Below are positions 37,744-45,123 of a stretch of 64,000 bases of DNA, piece by piece (positions within the stretch are counted from its first letter, which is position 1; every line of letters starts with the position of its first letter). A program made the position numbers and the translations under genes. The DNA is from Halalkalibacter okhensis (lineage in GTDB: Bacteria; Bacillota; Bacilli; Bacillales; Bacillaceae_D): NCBI RefSeq assembly GCF_000787375.1, contig NZ_JRJU01000020.1, forward strand, positions 27,551 through 91,550, read 5' to 3'. The notes beneath the pieces were generated by a model that searched no databases, was not told the origin of the DNA, and worked only from the letters and a program-made list of their open reading frames with translations.

Positions 37744-38508
37744 ATGCCAATTATCCAATCTGTCGTCCGTGCTCTAGGAATCTTAGATTTATTTGATGAA
37801 CACACGACTGAGCTCAAAATAACTGATATAAGTGCCAGAATGGAGCTTCATAAAAGTACCGTTCATTCATTATTAAAAACGCTCCAAGAGTCTCATTATA
37901 TCGAACAAAATCCAGAAAATGGAAAATACAGGCTTGGAATGAAGCTTGTTGAACGCGGTAATTTAGTGATCAGTACCATTGATATAAGTAAGATCGCGAA
38001 GAAGTACCTCAGTGATCTATCAAAGGAAACTGGACAAACGAGCCACCTTGGGATTTTGGACGGGGATGCAGGAGTATATATTGATAAGAAAGAAGGAGAA
38101 AAAGCGATTATTCGCTACTCAAGAATCGGAAAGCGAATTCCTCTTCATTCAACAGCCATTGGCAAAATTCTTCTAGCCTACCAAAGTGAAGAGCACGTAA
38201 ATCAACTACTCGATCGCTATACTTTTAACCAGTTAACGGAAAAAACGATTATCAATCGCGAAGAATTAATGAAGGAATTAACCGAGGTAAAAAAACAAGA
38301 ACATGCCATCGATAACCAAGAAAACGAGCAAGGTGTCCGCTGCATTGCCGTTCCAATAAAAAATCAAAAAAATGAGGTCCTTGCTGCTATAAGTATTTCG
38401 ACATTAGTATCAACTGTAGATGATCAAAAGCTTCATGAATATCTTCTCTTATTAAAAAGAATTGGGGATCAATTGTCTGAAGAAGTCCGTTATGGGTATG
38501 TTACTTGA
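37744..38508 (+). CDS. IclR-family transcriptional regulator
   Basis: 254 residues: an N-terminal winged helix-turn-helix (ALGILDLFDEHTTELKITDI, then KSTVHSLLKTLQE) and an IclR effector domain (GDAGVYIDKKEG, HSTAIGKILLAY, EQGVRCIAVPI). ATG 37744 is behind GAGGG; a TTG two codons upstream is possible. It is divergent from the sugar-acid operon, whose regulator it probably is; E. coli YagI/XynR beside yagEF is a matching precedent. Confidence 0.9.
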   Translation: MPIIQSVVRALGILDLFDEHTTELKITDISARMELHKSTVHSLLKTLQESHYIEQNPENGKYRLGMKLVERGNLVISTIDISKIAKKYLSDLSKETGQTSHLGILDGDAGVYIDKKEGEKAIIRYSRIGKRIPLHSTAIGKILLAYQSEEHVNQLLDRYTFNQLTEKTIINREELMKELTEVKKQEHAIDNQENEQGVRCIAVPIKNQKNEVLAAISISTLVSTVDDQKLHEYLLLLKRIGDQLSEEVRYGYVT

Positions 38509-38573
38509 TTTGTTTATTATAAAAATGAACCGTAACGCATTTTAGAAATAATCATGTCTTATTAGAGATCTTT

Positions 38574-38620
38574 TGAAGGTGTGCTTTTTATAGCGCGCAT
38601 TTCAATCGATCTCTTTTTTG
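38574..38620 (+). terminator. Terminator of the IclR gene
   Basis: Long interrupted hairpin: AGAGATC with GATCTCT, inner TTGAA with TTCAA, followed by a T tract (TTTTTTG). Confidence 0.75.
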
Positions 38621-38700
38621 ATTTTTCGTTCCAGTTTTCCTTGCCATACTTTAGACTTTTCTTACTTAAATACAGAATTGACAAAAAATTTAAAAAACCT

Positions 38701-38738
38701 AATTGACATCTTACTACCTTGGTAGTAAGATGTCAATT
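38701..38738. promoter_or_regulatory. Perfect 18-bp inverted repeat containing the TrmB promoter
   Basis: AATTGACATCTTACTACC and its exact reverse complement surround a 2-bp centre. A promoter is embedded: TTGACA at 38703-38708, 17-bp spacer, TAAGAT at 38726-38731, start point near 38738, then SD AGGTG and ATG at 38750. The inner core TACT-N8-AGTA resembles the TACT/AGTA half-sites described for archaeal TrmB-like regulators. By symmetry the same promoter exists on the minus strand. Autorepression by the TrmB protein is the simple reading. Confidence 0.75.
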
Positions 38739-38749
38739 AGGTGATGATG

Positions 38750-39562
38750 ATGAAAAAAGACAAAATAATTAACTCTCTAAAAATGAACGGTTTCACTGAA
38801 TACGAAGCAAAAATTTATATTTCGTTGTTAAAGTCTTTTCCAGCTAACGGGAATATGATTGCAAATGATTCCGGAGTACCTGGTCCAAAAGTATATGAGA
38901 CTTTAAGAAAAATGGAAGACAAAGGATATGTTTTTCTGGTCTCCGACGGCGATAAAAAAAGTAGTAAAAGGTATAGTCCCCTACCTTATAAAGATCTATT
39001 AGCTTTCTTTGAGAAGGGATTTAATGAAAACAAAGATATCCTTGAAACATCCCTTGAAGAAATCGCAAATAGTGGTGATCAAGAATGGACAGAGATTTTC
39101 CGTATGGAAGGGTATGAAACATCCATTGAGGCAATCGCAAGTGCCATAGATAACTCATCGAGTAAGATTTACCTCAGTTGCTGGTCAAAAGAATTTACGC
39201 TGCTCTATCCTACACTTTTAGCAGCACACGAACGAGGCGTTAAAATTGTGACGATGATTTTTGACGAACCTAAAGAAGAGATTTACTGGCCAACCTTCAC
39301 TCATCATAAACGCCTAAGAGAAATCTTACACATCCGCCATAGTAATGAATTAAATATAGTTCTTGATGAAAGAAAAGTAATTGTTTTTGAAATCTTTGAT
39401 GATCTCCCAAGTGCCGTCGTTTCTAGTCATAAAGCGATGATTGAAACCACAAAAAAATATATAAGGCATGATATTTATGTCAATCGTGTGATTCATGACT
39501 TAGGAGACCAATTGGTGACGATCTATGGAGAAAAATTTGAAAGATTAATTGATGATTTTTAA
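38750..39562 (+). CDS. TrmB-family transcriptional regulator
   Basis: 270 residues: a TrmB-type winged helix-turn-helix (GFTEYEAKIYISLLKSFPAN, then GPKVYETLRKMEDKGYV), a short coiled linker, and a C-terminal phospholipase-D-like/sugar-binding domain (YLSCWSKEFTLLYPTLLAAH region). ATG 38750 fits best behind AGGTG; GTG 38741 and ATGs at 38744 and 38747 are in the same frame. It precedes the BKACE operon in the same orientation and likely controls it and itself through the palindrome. The ligand is unknown. Confidence 0.87.
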   Translation: MKKDKIINSLKMNGFTEYEAKIYISLLKSFPANGNMIANDSGVPGPKVYETLRKMEDKGYVFLVSDGDKKSSKRYSPLPYKDLLAFFEKGFNENKDILETSLEEIANSGDQEWTEIFRMEGYETSIEAIASAIDNSSSKIYLSCWSKEFTLLYPTLLAAHERGVKIVTMIFDEPKEEIYWPTFTHHKRLREILHIRHSNELNIVLDERKVIVFEIFDDLPSAVVSSHKAMIETTKKYIRHDIYVNRVIHDLGDQLVTIYGEKFERLIDDF

Positions 39563-39665
39563 TCTAGTAAGGGGGTGATTTCACTAGACAGTTATGTTTT
39601 CGCATACCAATTCTAGCTATTGTTAAACTTGTAACCTACTAAACATTTTCTTCATTTGCAACAAA

Positions 39666-39681
39666 ATGAAATCGCTTTCTT
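39666..39681. promoter_or_regulatory. cre box upstream of the BKACE operon
   Basis: ATGAAATCGCTTTCTT matches the catabolite-responsive-element consensus WTGNAANCGNWNNCWW at every fixed position. It lies about 70 bases before the BKACE start, consistent with CcpA repression of a catabolic operon. Confidence 0.65.
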
Positions 39682-39751
39682 TTCTGCTGTGTTGTTTCCT
39701 TTGGAAGTTAGATGTCATTATAAACTATTAATTTTTTAGGAGCTGAAAGTT

Positions 39752-40597
39752 ATGGATAAAGTAATTTTAACTGTAGCAACAACTGGTGCTTGGCCGACTA
39801 AAAACGAAAATCCTTATGTCCCCCTTCACCCTGAAGAAATAGCAGATGAAGTGTTTGCGTGTTATCAAGCTGGGGCATCTGTTGCACATATACATGTTCG
39901 AGATAACCACGGGCGCCCAACGATGGACCTTGATAAATTTGAAAGAACAGTAAGATTAATTAGAGATCGTTGCGATATTGTCATTAACCTGACTACTTCT
40001 GGTGACTTAGGCTTAGATGACGACGAAAGAATGAAACCTTTTATAGAATTAAAACCTGAACTAGCTAGTTTTGATTGTGGTTCGATGAATTGGGGACATT
40101 CTACAACGTTCATAAATAGCCCTCCATTTTTGGAGAAGCTAGGGCAAAAAATGAAAGAAAATCATGTAAAGCCTGAAATAGAAGTGTTTGATTCTGGGAT
40201 GTTTTATAACGCTGAATATTATCTAAAAAAAGGTGTATTAGACGCCCCTGCTCATTATCAATTTGTATTAGGTGCACCTGGTGGGATGGTTGCGACGATT
40301 GATAATTTAGTTTTTCTGAAAAACTTACTTCCAAAAGAAGCAACATGGGGTGCGTTTGGGATCGGTCGCATGCATATGCCTATTTTATATGCAACATTAG
40401 CCCTTGGCGGACACATTAGAGTTGGAATGGAAGACAATGTTTATTATTCTAAAGGTGTTTTGGCAAAATCAAATGTTGAATTTGTTGAAAGAGCAAAACG
40501 AGTCGCAAATGAGCTAGGAAGAGAATTGTCTACTCCAGATGAAGCGAGGAAGATCCTCGGTTTAAAAGGCCGTTCACGCGTCGAGGAGCTACGCTAA
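39752..40597 (+). CDS. Beta-keto acid cleavage enzyme (BKACE, DUF849)
   Basis: 281-residue TIM-barrel Zn enzyme that condenses a beta-keto acid with acetyl-CoA and releases acetoacetate and a new acyl-CoA. Zn ligands His46 and His48 in VAHIHVRD and the Glu of VGMEDNVYY are present, as in the lysine-fermentation enzyme Kce. The family acts on many beta-keto acids and the residues visible do not fix the substrate. SD AGGAG before ATG 39752. First structural gene of a catabolic operon with a dehydrogenase and a symporter. Confidence 0.9.
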   Translation: MDKVILTVATTGAWPTKNENPYVPLHPEEIADEVFACYQAGASVAHIHVRDNHGRPTMDLDKFERTVRLIRDRCDIVINLTTSGDLGLDDDERMKPFIELKPELASFDCGSMNWGHSTTFINSPPFLEKLGQKMKENHVKPEIEVFDSGMFYNAEYYLKKGVLDAPAHYQFVLGAPGGMVATIDNLVFLKNLLPKEATWGAFGIGRMHMPILYATLALGGHIRVGMEDNVYYSKGVLAKSNVEFVERAKRVANELGRELSTPDEARKILGLKGRSRVEELR

Positions 40598-40624
40598 GAG
40601 AATGAAGGGCAAAAGTTCAAATTT

Positions 40625-40687
40625 ATTATTCTGAAAATAGATTATGTTTTGAATTCATGTTAATGACTAGGGATTCATTTCCCTAGT
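40625..40687. promoter_or_regulatory. CodY-like box and hairpin before the PanE-like gene
   Basis: ATTATTCTGAAAATA (40625-40639) matches 12 of 15 CodY consensus positions, and ACTAGGGA/TCCCTAGT (40666-40687) forms an 8-bp hairpin with a 6-nt loop. Both are in the 120-bp gap between two operon genes; either may tune expression of the distal genes. Confidence 0.3.
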
Positions 40688-40717
40688 ACTCACTATTTCT
40701 TTAAGGAGGAACCTTAA

Positions 40718-41752
40718 TTGAGAACTGCAATTTTAGGGGCTGGTTCTTTAGGAACGATTATTGGAGCGTTAATTTCCGAAGCTGGCACCCATGTTGATTT
40801 AATTGATATTAATCAAGATCATGTGAATCGGTTAAATGAGCACGGTGCCCAAATTACTGGTTTTATAAATAAAACCATTCCTGTAAGCGCTTGCTTACCA
40901 ACTGAAATGAAGGGTCAATATGACCTTGTATTCTTACTTACAAAACAAGTATTTAATCACATTTCCTTGAACCAGCTTCTGCCCCATCTTCATTCTGAAA
41001 GCATTGTGTGTACGCTTCAAAATGGGATTCCAGAGGAAAATGTATCTGAGTATGTCGGAGTAAATCGAACTATAGGAGGCGCAGTTGGTTTTGGTGCTAC
41101 ATGGATTGAACCAGGTGTTTCCCAGTTAACAACAGAATGGGAAACAGTCAAAAAATACGCCTTTGATATTGGTGAATTGAATGGCGAAATCACCGCTCGT
41201 CTTCAGAAAACAAAGGAAGTATTAGACTTGGTTGGATACTGTGAAATCTCCCAGAACATTATAGGAATCAAATGGTCAAAGCTATTAATGAATGCTACTT
41301 TTAGCGGCATGTCTGCAGCATTAGGGTGTACCTTTGGAGACGTTCTAGCAAATCAAAAAGCGATGACTAGCCTCGCCTATATCGCAGATGAAACCATCAA
41401 GGTTGCCCATGCCCAAGGAATTAGGCTAGAAACGATGCAAGGAAAAGATATGGAGTTTTTGGAATTAGATGACGAGAATAGCATTGCTGAAAAGATGGAT
41501 TTTTATAACGAAGTATGGCTTCCACATAAAAACCTGAAGGCAAGTATGCTTCAAGACCTAGAGAAACAAAAGAAAACGGAAGTCGATTATATAAATGGTT
41601 ATGTAAGTAAAAAAGGAAAAGAGTTTGGGGTGAACACGCCTTACAACGATTTGGTTGTTCAATTAATCAAAGAAGCTGAAGCCACAAAAAAAGTACCGAC
41701 ATTTTCTGATAACCTTGCACGGTTTGAGGAAGTAGGATCTGTTGTTAAGTAA
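40718..41752 (+). CDS. PanE/ApbA-family NAD(P) dehydrogenase
   Basis: 344 residues with an N-terminal Rossmann fold (AILGAGSLGTIIGALISEAG) and a ketopantoate-reductase-type C-terminal domain with Lys in KWSKLLMNATFSG. True ketopantoate reductases are near 300 residues and lie near pan genes; this longer protein sits between a BKACE and a symporter, so it more likely oxidises a hydroxy acid to the keto acid that BKACE cleaves. The start is TTG 40718 behind AAGGAGGA. Confidence 0.8.
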   Translation: MRTAILGAGSLGTIIGALISEAGTHVDLIDINQDHVNRLNEHGAQITGFINKTIPVSACLPTEMKGQYDLVFLLTKQVFNHISLNQLLPHLHSESIVCTLQNGIPEENVSEYVGVNRTIGGAVGFGATWIEPGVSQLTTEWETVKKYAFDIGELNGEITARLQKTKEVLDLVGYCEISQNIIGIKWSKLLMNATFSGMSAALGCTFGDVLANQKAMTSLAYIADETIKVAHAQGIRLETMQGKDMEFLELDDENSIAEKMDFYNEVWLPHKNLKASMLQDLEKQKKTEVDYINGYVSKKGKEFGVNTPYNDLVVQLIKEAEATKKVPTFSDNLARFEEVGSVVK

Positions 41753-41781
41753 CCTATAATTTTTTTGAAGGAGAGATATGT

Positions 41782-41910
41782 ATGGCTATTGCTGTTTCTA
41801 TCTGGATGTTTACGATCCTGTTTTCACTAGGGTTTGGGACGTTTCTTTGCTTCAGAATTGAAAAGTCAGGAGTCAAACGTTGGGGTGCTTCAGGAAAGCT
41901 ATTTAAATAA
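41782..41910 (+). CDS. Symporter small accessory protein, 42 residues
   Basis: MAIAVSIWMFTILFSLGFGT followed by a basic tail ending in SGKLFK: one membrane helix and a cytosolic Lys/Arg-rich end. GAAGGAGAGA precedes ATG 41782. It lies 18 bp before the SSS symporter gene, the place where tiny accessory proteins of such symporters are often found. It is too short for usual gene-calling cut-offs. Confidence 0.72.
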   Translation: MAIAVSIWMFTILFSLGFGTFLCFRIEKSGVKRWGASGKLFK

Positions 41911-41928
41911 AATAAGAGGAGGAAGAAC

Positions 41929-43494
41929 ATGGGCTGGTATATCGGTGTTTTTGTATTCTATATGCTATTTCTTTTCTGGTCTTGCATCCAAAGTCTAAAA
42001 AAAGTAGAATCGATGTCAGACTTTACAACTGGTGGCCATCGAATGGGTTTGATGATCGGGATTGGTACGTCCGTAGCTACATGGGTTAGTGTTGCTTCTG
42101 TTATGGGGGTACCTGGATATCTTTATAGCTCTGGTGTGGCTGCGATCATTGGTTGGGTAGCTGGCTGGTTCTTCGGAACAGCACTAATCCCTCTTGTTGC
42201 TTATAAGATTAGACGTCCAGAAACACCCGCTAGAACGTTTCCTGAGTTTGTTCAACAAAGGTACGAGCCTTACAAGAAAAATAGTCAATTAAGAACACTT
42301 GTGGGAGCATTAATGCTTATCGGGTACTTTATATTCACGCATTTACAAGTGGTCGGGTTCGGAATCGTTTTTTCGACGATTACAGGCATTGATTATAAGA
42401 TTGCCATCTTTGTCTTTTTGATCTTCTTATTATTTACAAGTGTTGGCGGCTTTTGGTCGGTTGCTGTTACCGACTCGGTTAATACAGTCCTAATCGTTTT
42501 AGGGGTTTTCATGGGAGCTGGTGCTGTACTCGCTGCAACAGGAGGTTGGCAGCCTATACTAGACACCCTAGCTACTACTACTGCTCCAACGATTGAAGGT
42601 GGAGAAAGCTTAAGTGCAGGAGTCCTCTTATCCCCTGTAGGTACATTTGGACTCGGAGCTTTGTTCTCGATCTTTATCTCAAACTCATTAGGGGCCGCGG
42701 TATCTCCTCACTGGGTAACGAGGATGTTAGCTCCAAAAAGTGTTAAAGTTGCTGTCATGCAAATGATGTTTGCCGTCATCGTCTTAATTGCCATCTTTAC
42801 TCCTTTAATAATTATTGGATTAGGGGCGAAAACATTAATACCTAGTATGCCAGCAGGACAAACAACAGATTATATCATGCCTATGGTCATAACACAGTAT
42901 GCTCACCCATTAGTGGGCGCATTAACCCTAGTTGCCCTTTGTGCAGCTGCCGTTTCCACAGCAAACTCGATGTTGCTTCATTGTGGAACATCACTTTACA
43001 ACGATATTTACAAAAACATCTTTCCTAATAGAAGAGCAAGCGAAGCCACTGAAAGAAAACAACTTAGATACGTCATTTATGCCCTTGGATTGTTAGCCAT
43101 CATTAGTGCGATTAACCCACCGGTCTTACTAGCCATGGGATTCACATATGTTTATGGCGGGTTTGGTGCAGCGTTCTTTTTCGTTGTCTATTTAGGATTG
43201 TATTGGAAGCGCATGAATCATATAGGTGCCTACGCGAATATCATTATTGGCTCCGTCGTTTATATCATCGCGAAAGTCATGGGTGCAACCAATCCTTTTA
43301 TCATTGCATTAGCCGTTTCTTTCATAGGTGTGTTAATAGCTGTTTACACTACGAAGAAGCCAGCATTAGAAGCATATGAACCATATTTTGAAGCTGATGT
43401 TAGTCCTTCAACAAAGAAAGTAATAGCGGAGATTCAACAGACTGAAAACGTCCATGAAGAATACCTAGATACTGATAAAAAGATATCACCTTAG
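41929..43494 (+). CDS. Sodium:solute symporter (SSS family)
   Basis: 521 residues, about thirteen helices. Family hallmarks: an early TTGGHRMG-type loop, GTSVATWVSVASVMGVPGYLYSSG, FPEFVQQRYEP, and the late helix AALCAAAVSTANSMLLHCGTS-like segment that carries the sodium-site Ser/Thr residues. SD AGAGGAGG. It imports the substrate that the BKACE pathway uses, probably an organic acid or amino-acid derivative; the identity is unknown. Confidence 0.9.
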   Translation: MGWYIGVFVFYMLFLFWSCIQSLKKVESMSDFTTGGHRMGLMIGIGTSVATWVSVASVMGVPGYLYSSGVAAIIGWVAGWFFGTALIPLVAYKIRRPETPARTFPEFVQQRYEPYKKNSQLRTLVGALMLIGYFIFTHLQVVGFGIVFSTITGIDYKIAIFVFLIFLLFTSVGGFWSVAVTDSVNTVLIVLGVFMGAGAVLAATGGWQPILDTLATTTAPTIEGGESLSAGVLLSPVGTFGLGALFSIFISNSLGAAVSPHWVTRMLAPKSVKVAVMQMMFAVIVLIAIFTPLIIIGLGAKTLIPSMPAGQTTDYIMPMVITQYAHPLVGALTLVALCAAAVSTANSMLLHCGTSLYNDIYKNIFPNRRASEATERKQLRYVIYALGLLAIISAINPPVLLAMGFTYVYGGFGAAFFFVVYLGLYWKRMNHIGAYANIIIGSVVYIIAKVMGATNPFIIALAVSFIGVLIAVYTTKKPALEAYEPYFEADVSPSTKKVIAEIQQTENVHEEYLDTDKKISP

Positions 43495-43504
43495 AAGTTA
43501 GAAG

Positions 43505-43550
43505 AAAAAAGCAAGATATACACAGTAATTCATGTATATCTTGCTTTTTT
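43505..43550. terminator. Terminator of the BKACE-symporter operon
   Basis: AAAAAAGCAAGATATACA pairs perfectly with its complement over 18 bp with a 10-nt loop and ends in six T; symmetric enough to act in both directions. Confidence 0.9.
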
Positions 43551-43574
43551 ATGATTCTCATTAGGTAAAATGAG

Positions 43575-43608
43575 AAAGAAGACCCCGTTTAATCCCAGAG
43601 TCTTCTTT
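43575..43608 (-). terminator. Hairpin behind the SDR gene
   Basis: AAAGAAGAC (43575-43583) pairs with GTCTTCTTT (43600-43608), a few bases after the SDR stop. Weak T run on the minus strand. Confidence 0.6.
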
Positions 43609-43618
43609 ACAAACCTTT

Positions 43619-44359
43619 TTAAATAACAAGTCCACCATCAATACTCAAAATTGTGCCTGTAATAAATTTAGCTTCATCTGAAGCAAGAAATGCGTATCCA
43701 TTGGCTATATCTTCGGGGCTCCCTACCTCATTTAATAATGACTTCTCCTTCATCATGTCAATGACATTTTTAGGAATTTTGTCAATCATTGGTGTCTCAA
43801 TAAAACCTGGTGCTACCGCATTAACACGAATGCCATATCGCCCTAGCTCCTTTGCCCACGTCTTCGTCATCCCATTTACTCCCCATTTTGCAGCAGCATA
43901 ATTGGTTTGACCAAAATTCCCATAAGTCCCCACGACAGATGATGCATTTAATATGACACCACTCTTCTGTTCTTTCATCACGTTGCCTACAGCTTGAGCG
44001 ATGTTGAACACACCTTTTAAATTTACATCTATCACCTTATCCCACTGTTCTTCTGACATCTTTAGCAATTGGGCATCTTGAGTAATTCCGGCATTATTAA
44101 CCACAACGTCAATACGACCATACTGATGAACCGTATTATTAATCAGTTCATCTACCTCTTTCCGCTTAGTAACATCCACTTTAATGCCAATGGCCTCTCC
44201 CCCAAGCTCCTTAATTGACTCTACTGATCTTTTAATATCTAATTCATTTACATCAGCGATAACGACTTTGGCACCTTCTTTTGAAAACTTTACAGCTGTT
44301 GCCATACCAATCCCTCTGGCCGCACCGGTAATAATGGCTACTTTATTTTTTAGTTTCAT
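43619..44359 (-). CDS. Short-chain dehydrogenase (FabG-like)
   Basis: 246-residue classical SDR: cofactor motif TGAARGIG, NNAG, catalytic Ser in NASSVVG, and YAAAKWG with the catalytic Tyr and Lys. The Asp at the end of strand two (VIADV) argues for NAD rather than NADP. It is not near fatty-acid synthesis genes; converging on the BKACE operon and next to sda and xylanase genes, it may be a sugar or hydroxy-acid dehydrogenase. SD AAGGAGA. Confidence 0.87.
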   Translation of the reverse strand: MKLKNKVAIITGAARGIGMATAVKFSKEGAKVVIADVNELDIKRSVESIKELGGEAIGIKVDVTKRKEVDELINNTVHQYGRIDVVVNNAGITQDAQLLKMSEEQWDKVIDVNLKGVFNIAQAVGNVMKEQKSGVILNASSVVGTYGNFGQTNYAAAKWGVNGMTKTWAKELGRYGIRVNAVAPGFIETPMIDKIPKNVIDMMKEKSLLNEVGSPEDIANGYAFLASDEAKFITGTILSIDGGLVI

Positions 44360-44618
44360 GTTTTGTATCTCCTTAGAAAATAAAATATATTAATTACATT
44401 TTTTTGTTTACATGTTGTTAAGCCGTCTAGGGAGTGATGTGATCTTACGAGAATTAAGGATTTACGATCAGCACAATGGAGGAAATGTACCCTTTTATTA
44501 TTGCTACTCAATAGGGTAGCAGGATACTTCTGTTGATCTATTTGAGGTAACTAGCTCTTTTTCTGCTTGAAGTACGATACGTCAAATGGATAGTTACATT
44601 GTTGGCTTCGTGGGTTTC

Positions 44619-44771
44619 TTAGGAGTAAATTTCTAAGGATGGGTTGGGTTCAAGAGTTAATCCACGCTTTTCAATTTCTTCAATTAGAATCGTAAGAAAC
44701 TCTTCATCAAGACAAAAATCAATTGATTTATAGTAAGTTTCAATTAATAAACTATTACAGATAACGCCCAT
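44619..44771 (-). CDS. sda: Sda-like sporulation kinase inhibitor, 50 residues
   Basis: The segment SLLIETYYKSIDFCLDEEFL then ILIEEIEKRGL aligns well with the helical hairpin of Sda ([20 protein letters not shown] pattern), which binds KinA and blocks its autophosphorylation when replication is disturbed. It has a slightly longer C-terminal tail. AAAGGGGAAAG precedes ATG 44771. A paralogue rather than the replication-linked sda is possible, since its neighbours are sugar genes. Confidence 0.75.
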   Translation of the reverse strand: MGVICNSLLIETYYKSIDFCLDEEFLTILIEEIEKRGLTLEPNPSLEIYS

Positions 44772-44804
44772 TTTCTTTCCCCTTTCACTCATTATCTCCC
44801 ACTG

Positions 44805-44820
44805 AATGAAACGCTTTCAA
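44805..44820. promoter_or_regulatory. cre-like site upstream of the sda-like gene
   Basis: On the minus strand TTGAAAGCGTTTCATT matches WTGNAANCGNWNNCWW except at the second fixed C. It lies about 35 bases upstream of the sda-like start. The rest of this 350-bp gap (44772-45123) holds only this site and the xylanase promoter. Confidence 0.4.
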
Positions 44821-45020
44821 TTAACAGCTAAAAGTACTTGCTACACTTTCTTCTTTACTATAAGCTTACAACACTATCTTTTATGAGTAAAATGAATAAA
44901 AGGAATATTCATTATTATCAAACAGAATAAATGTTCATTGAACCGACTGAAACTAAAATTTAAAAATAAAGTTCTTTTCGCATGTAACCATTTTATGTTC
45001 ACCTTTTAATTCTAGTTAGT

Positions 45021-45048
45021 TTGCCGAATAAACAAAGTTTGATAGAAT
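45021..45048 (+). promoter_or_regulatory. Promoter of the xylanase gene
   Basis: TTGCCG, 16-bp spacer, TAGAAT; predicted start near 45055, giving a leader of about 70 bases. Confidence 0.5.
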
Positions 45049-45061
45049 ATAAACGAAGGGA

Positions 45062-45077
45062 TTGGAAACGCTTTCTA
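45062..45077. promoter_or_regulatory. cre box in the xylanase leader
   Basis: TTGGAAACGCTTTCTA matches WTGNAANCGNWNNCWW at all fixed positions. It lies just downstream of the predicted transcription start, where CcpA commonly blocks elongation. Confidence 0.75.
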
Positions 45078-45123
45078 CAACACCCCCTGCGCAAAACGAA
45101 ATAGAAATAATGGAGGGAACGGC

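Noticed and set aside
44360..44618. Short plus-strand frame after GGAGGAA near 44479
   Set aside because: Stops after nine codons; surrounding frames are broken and resemble nothing known, though an old gene remnant is possible.
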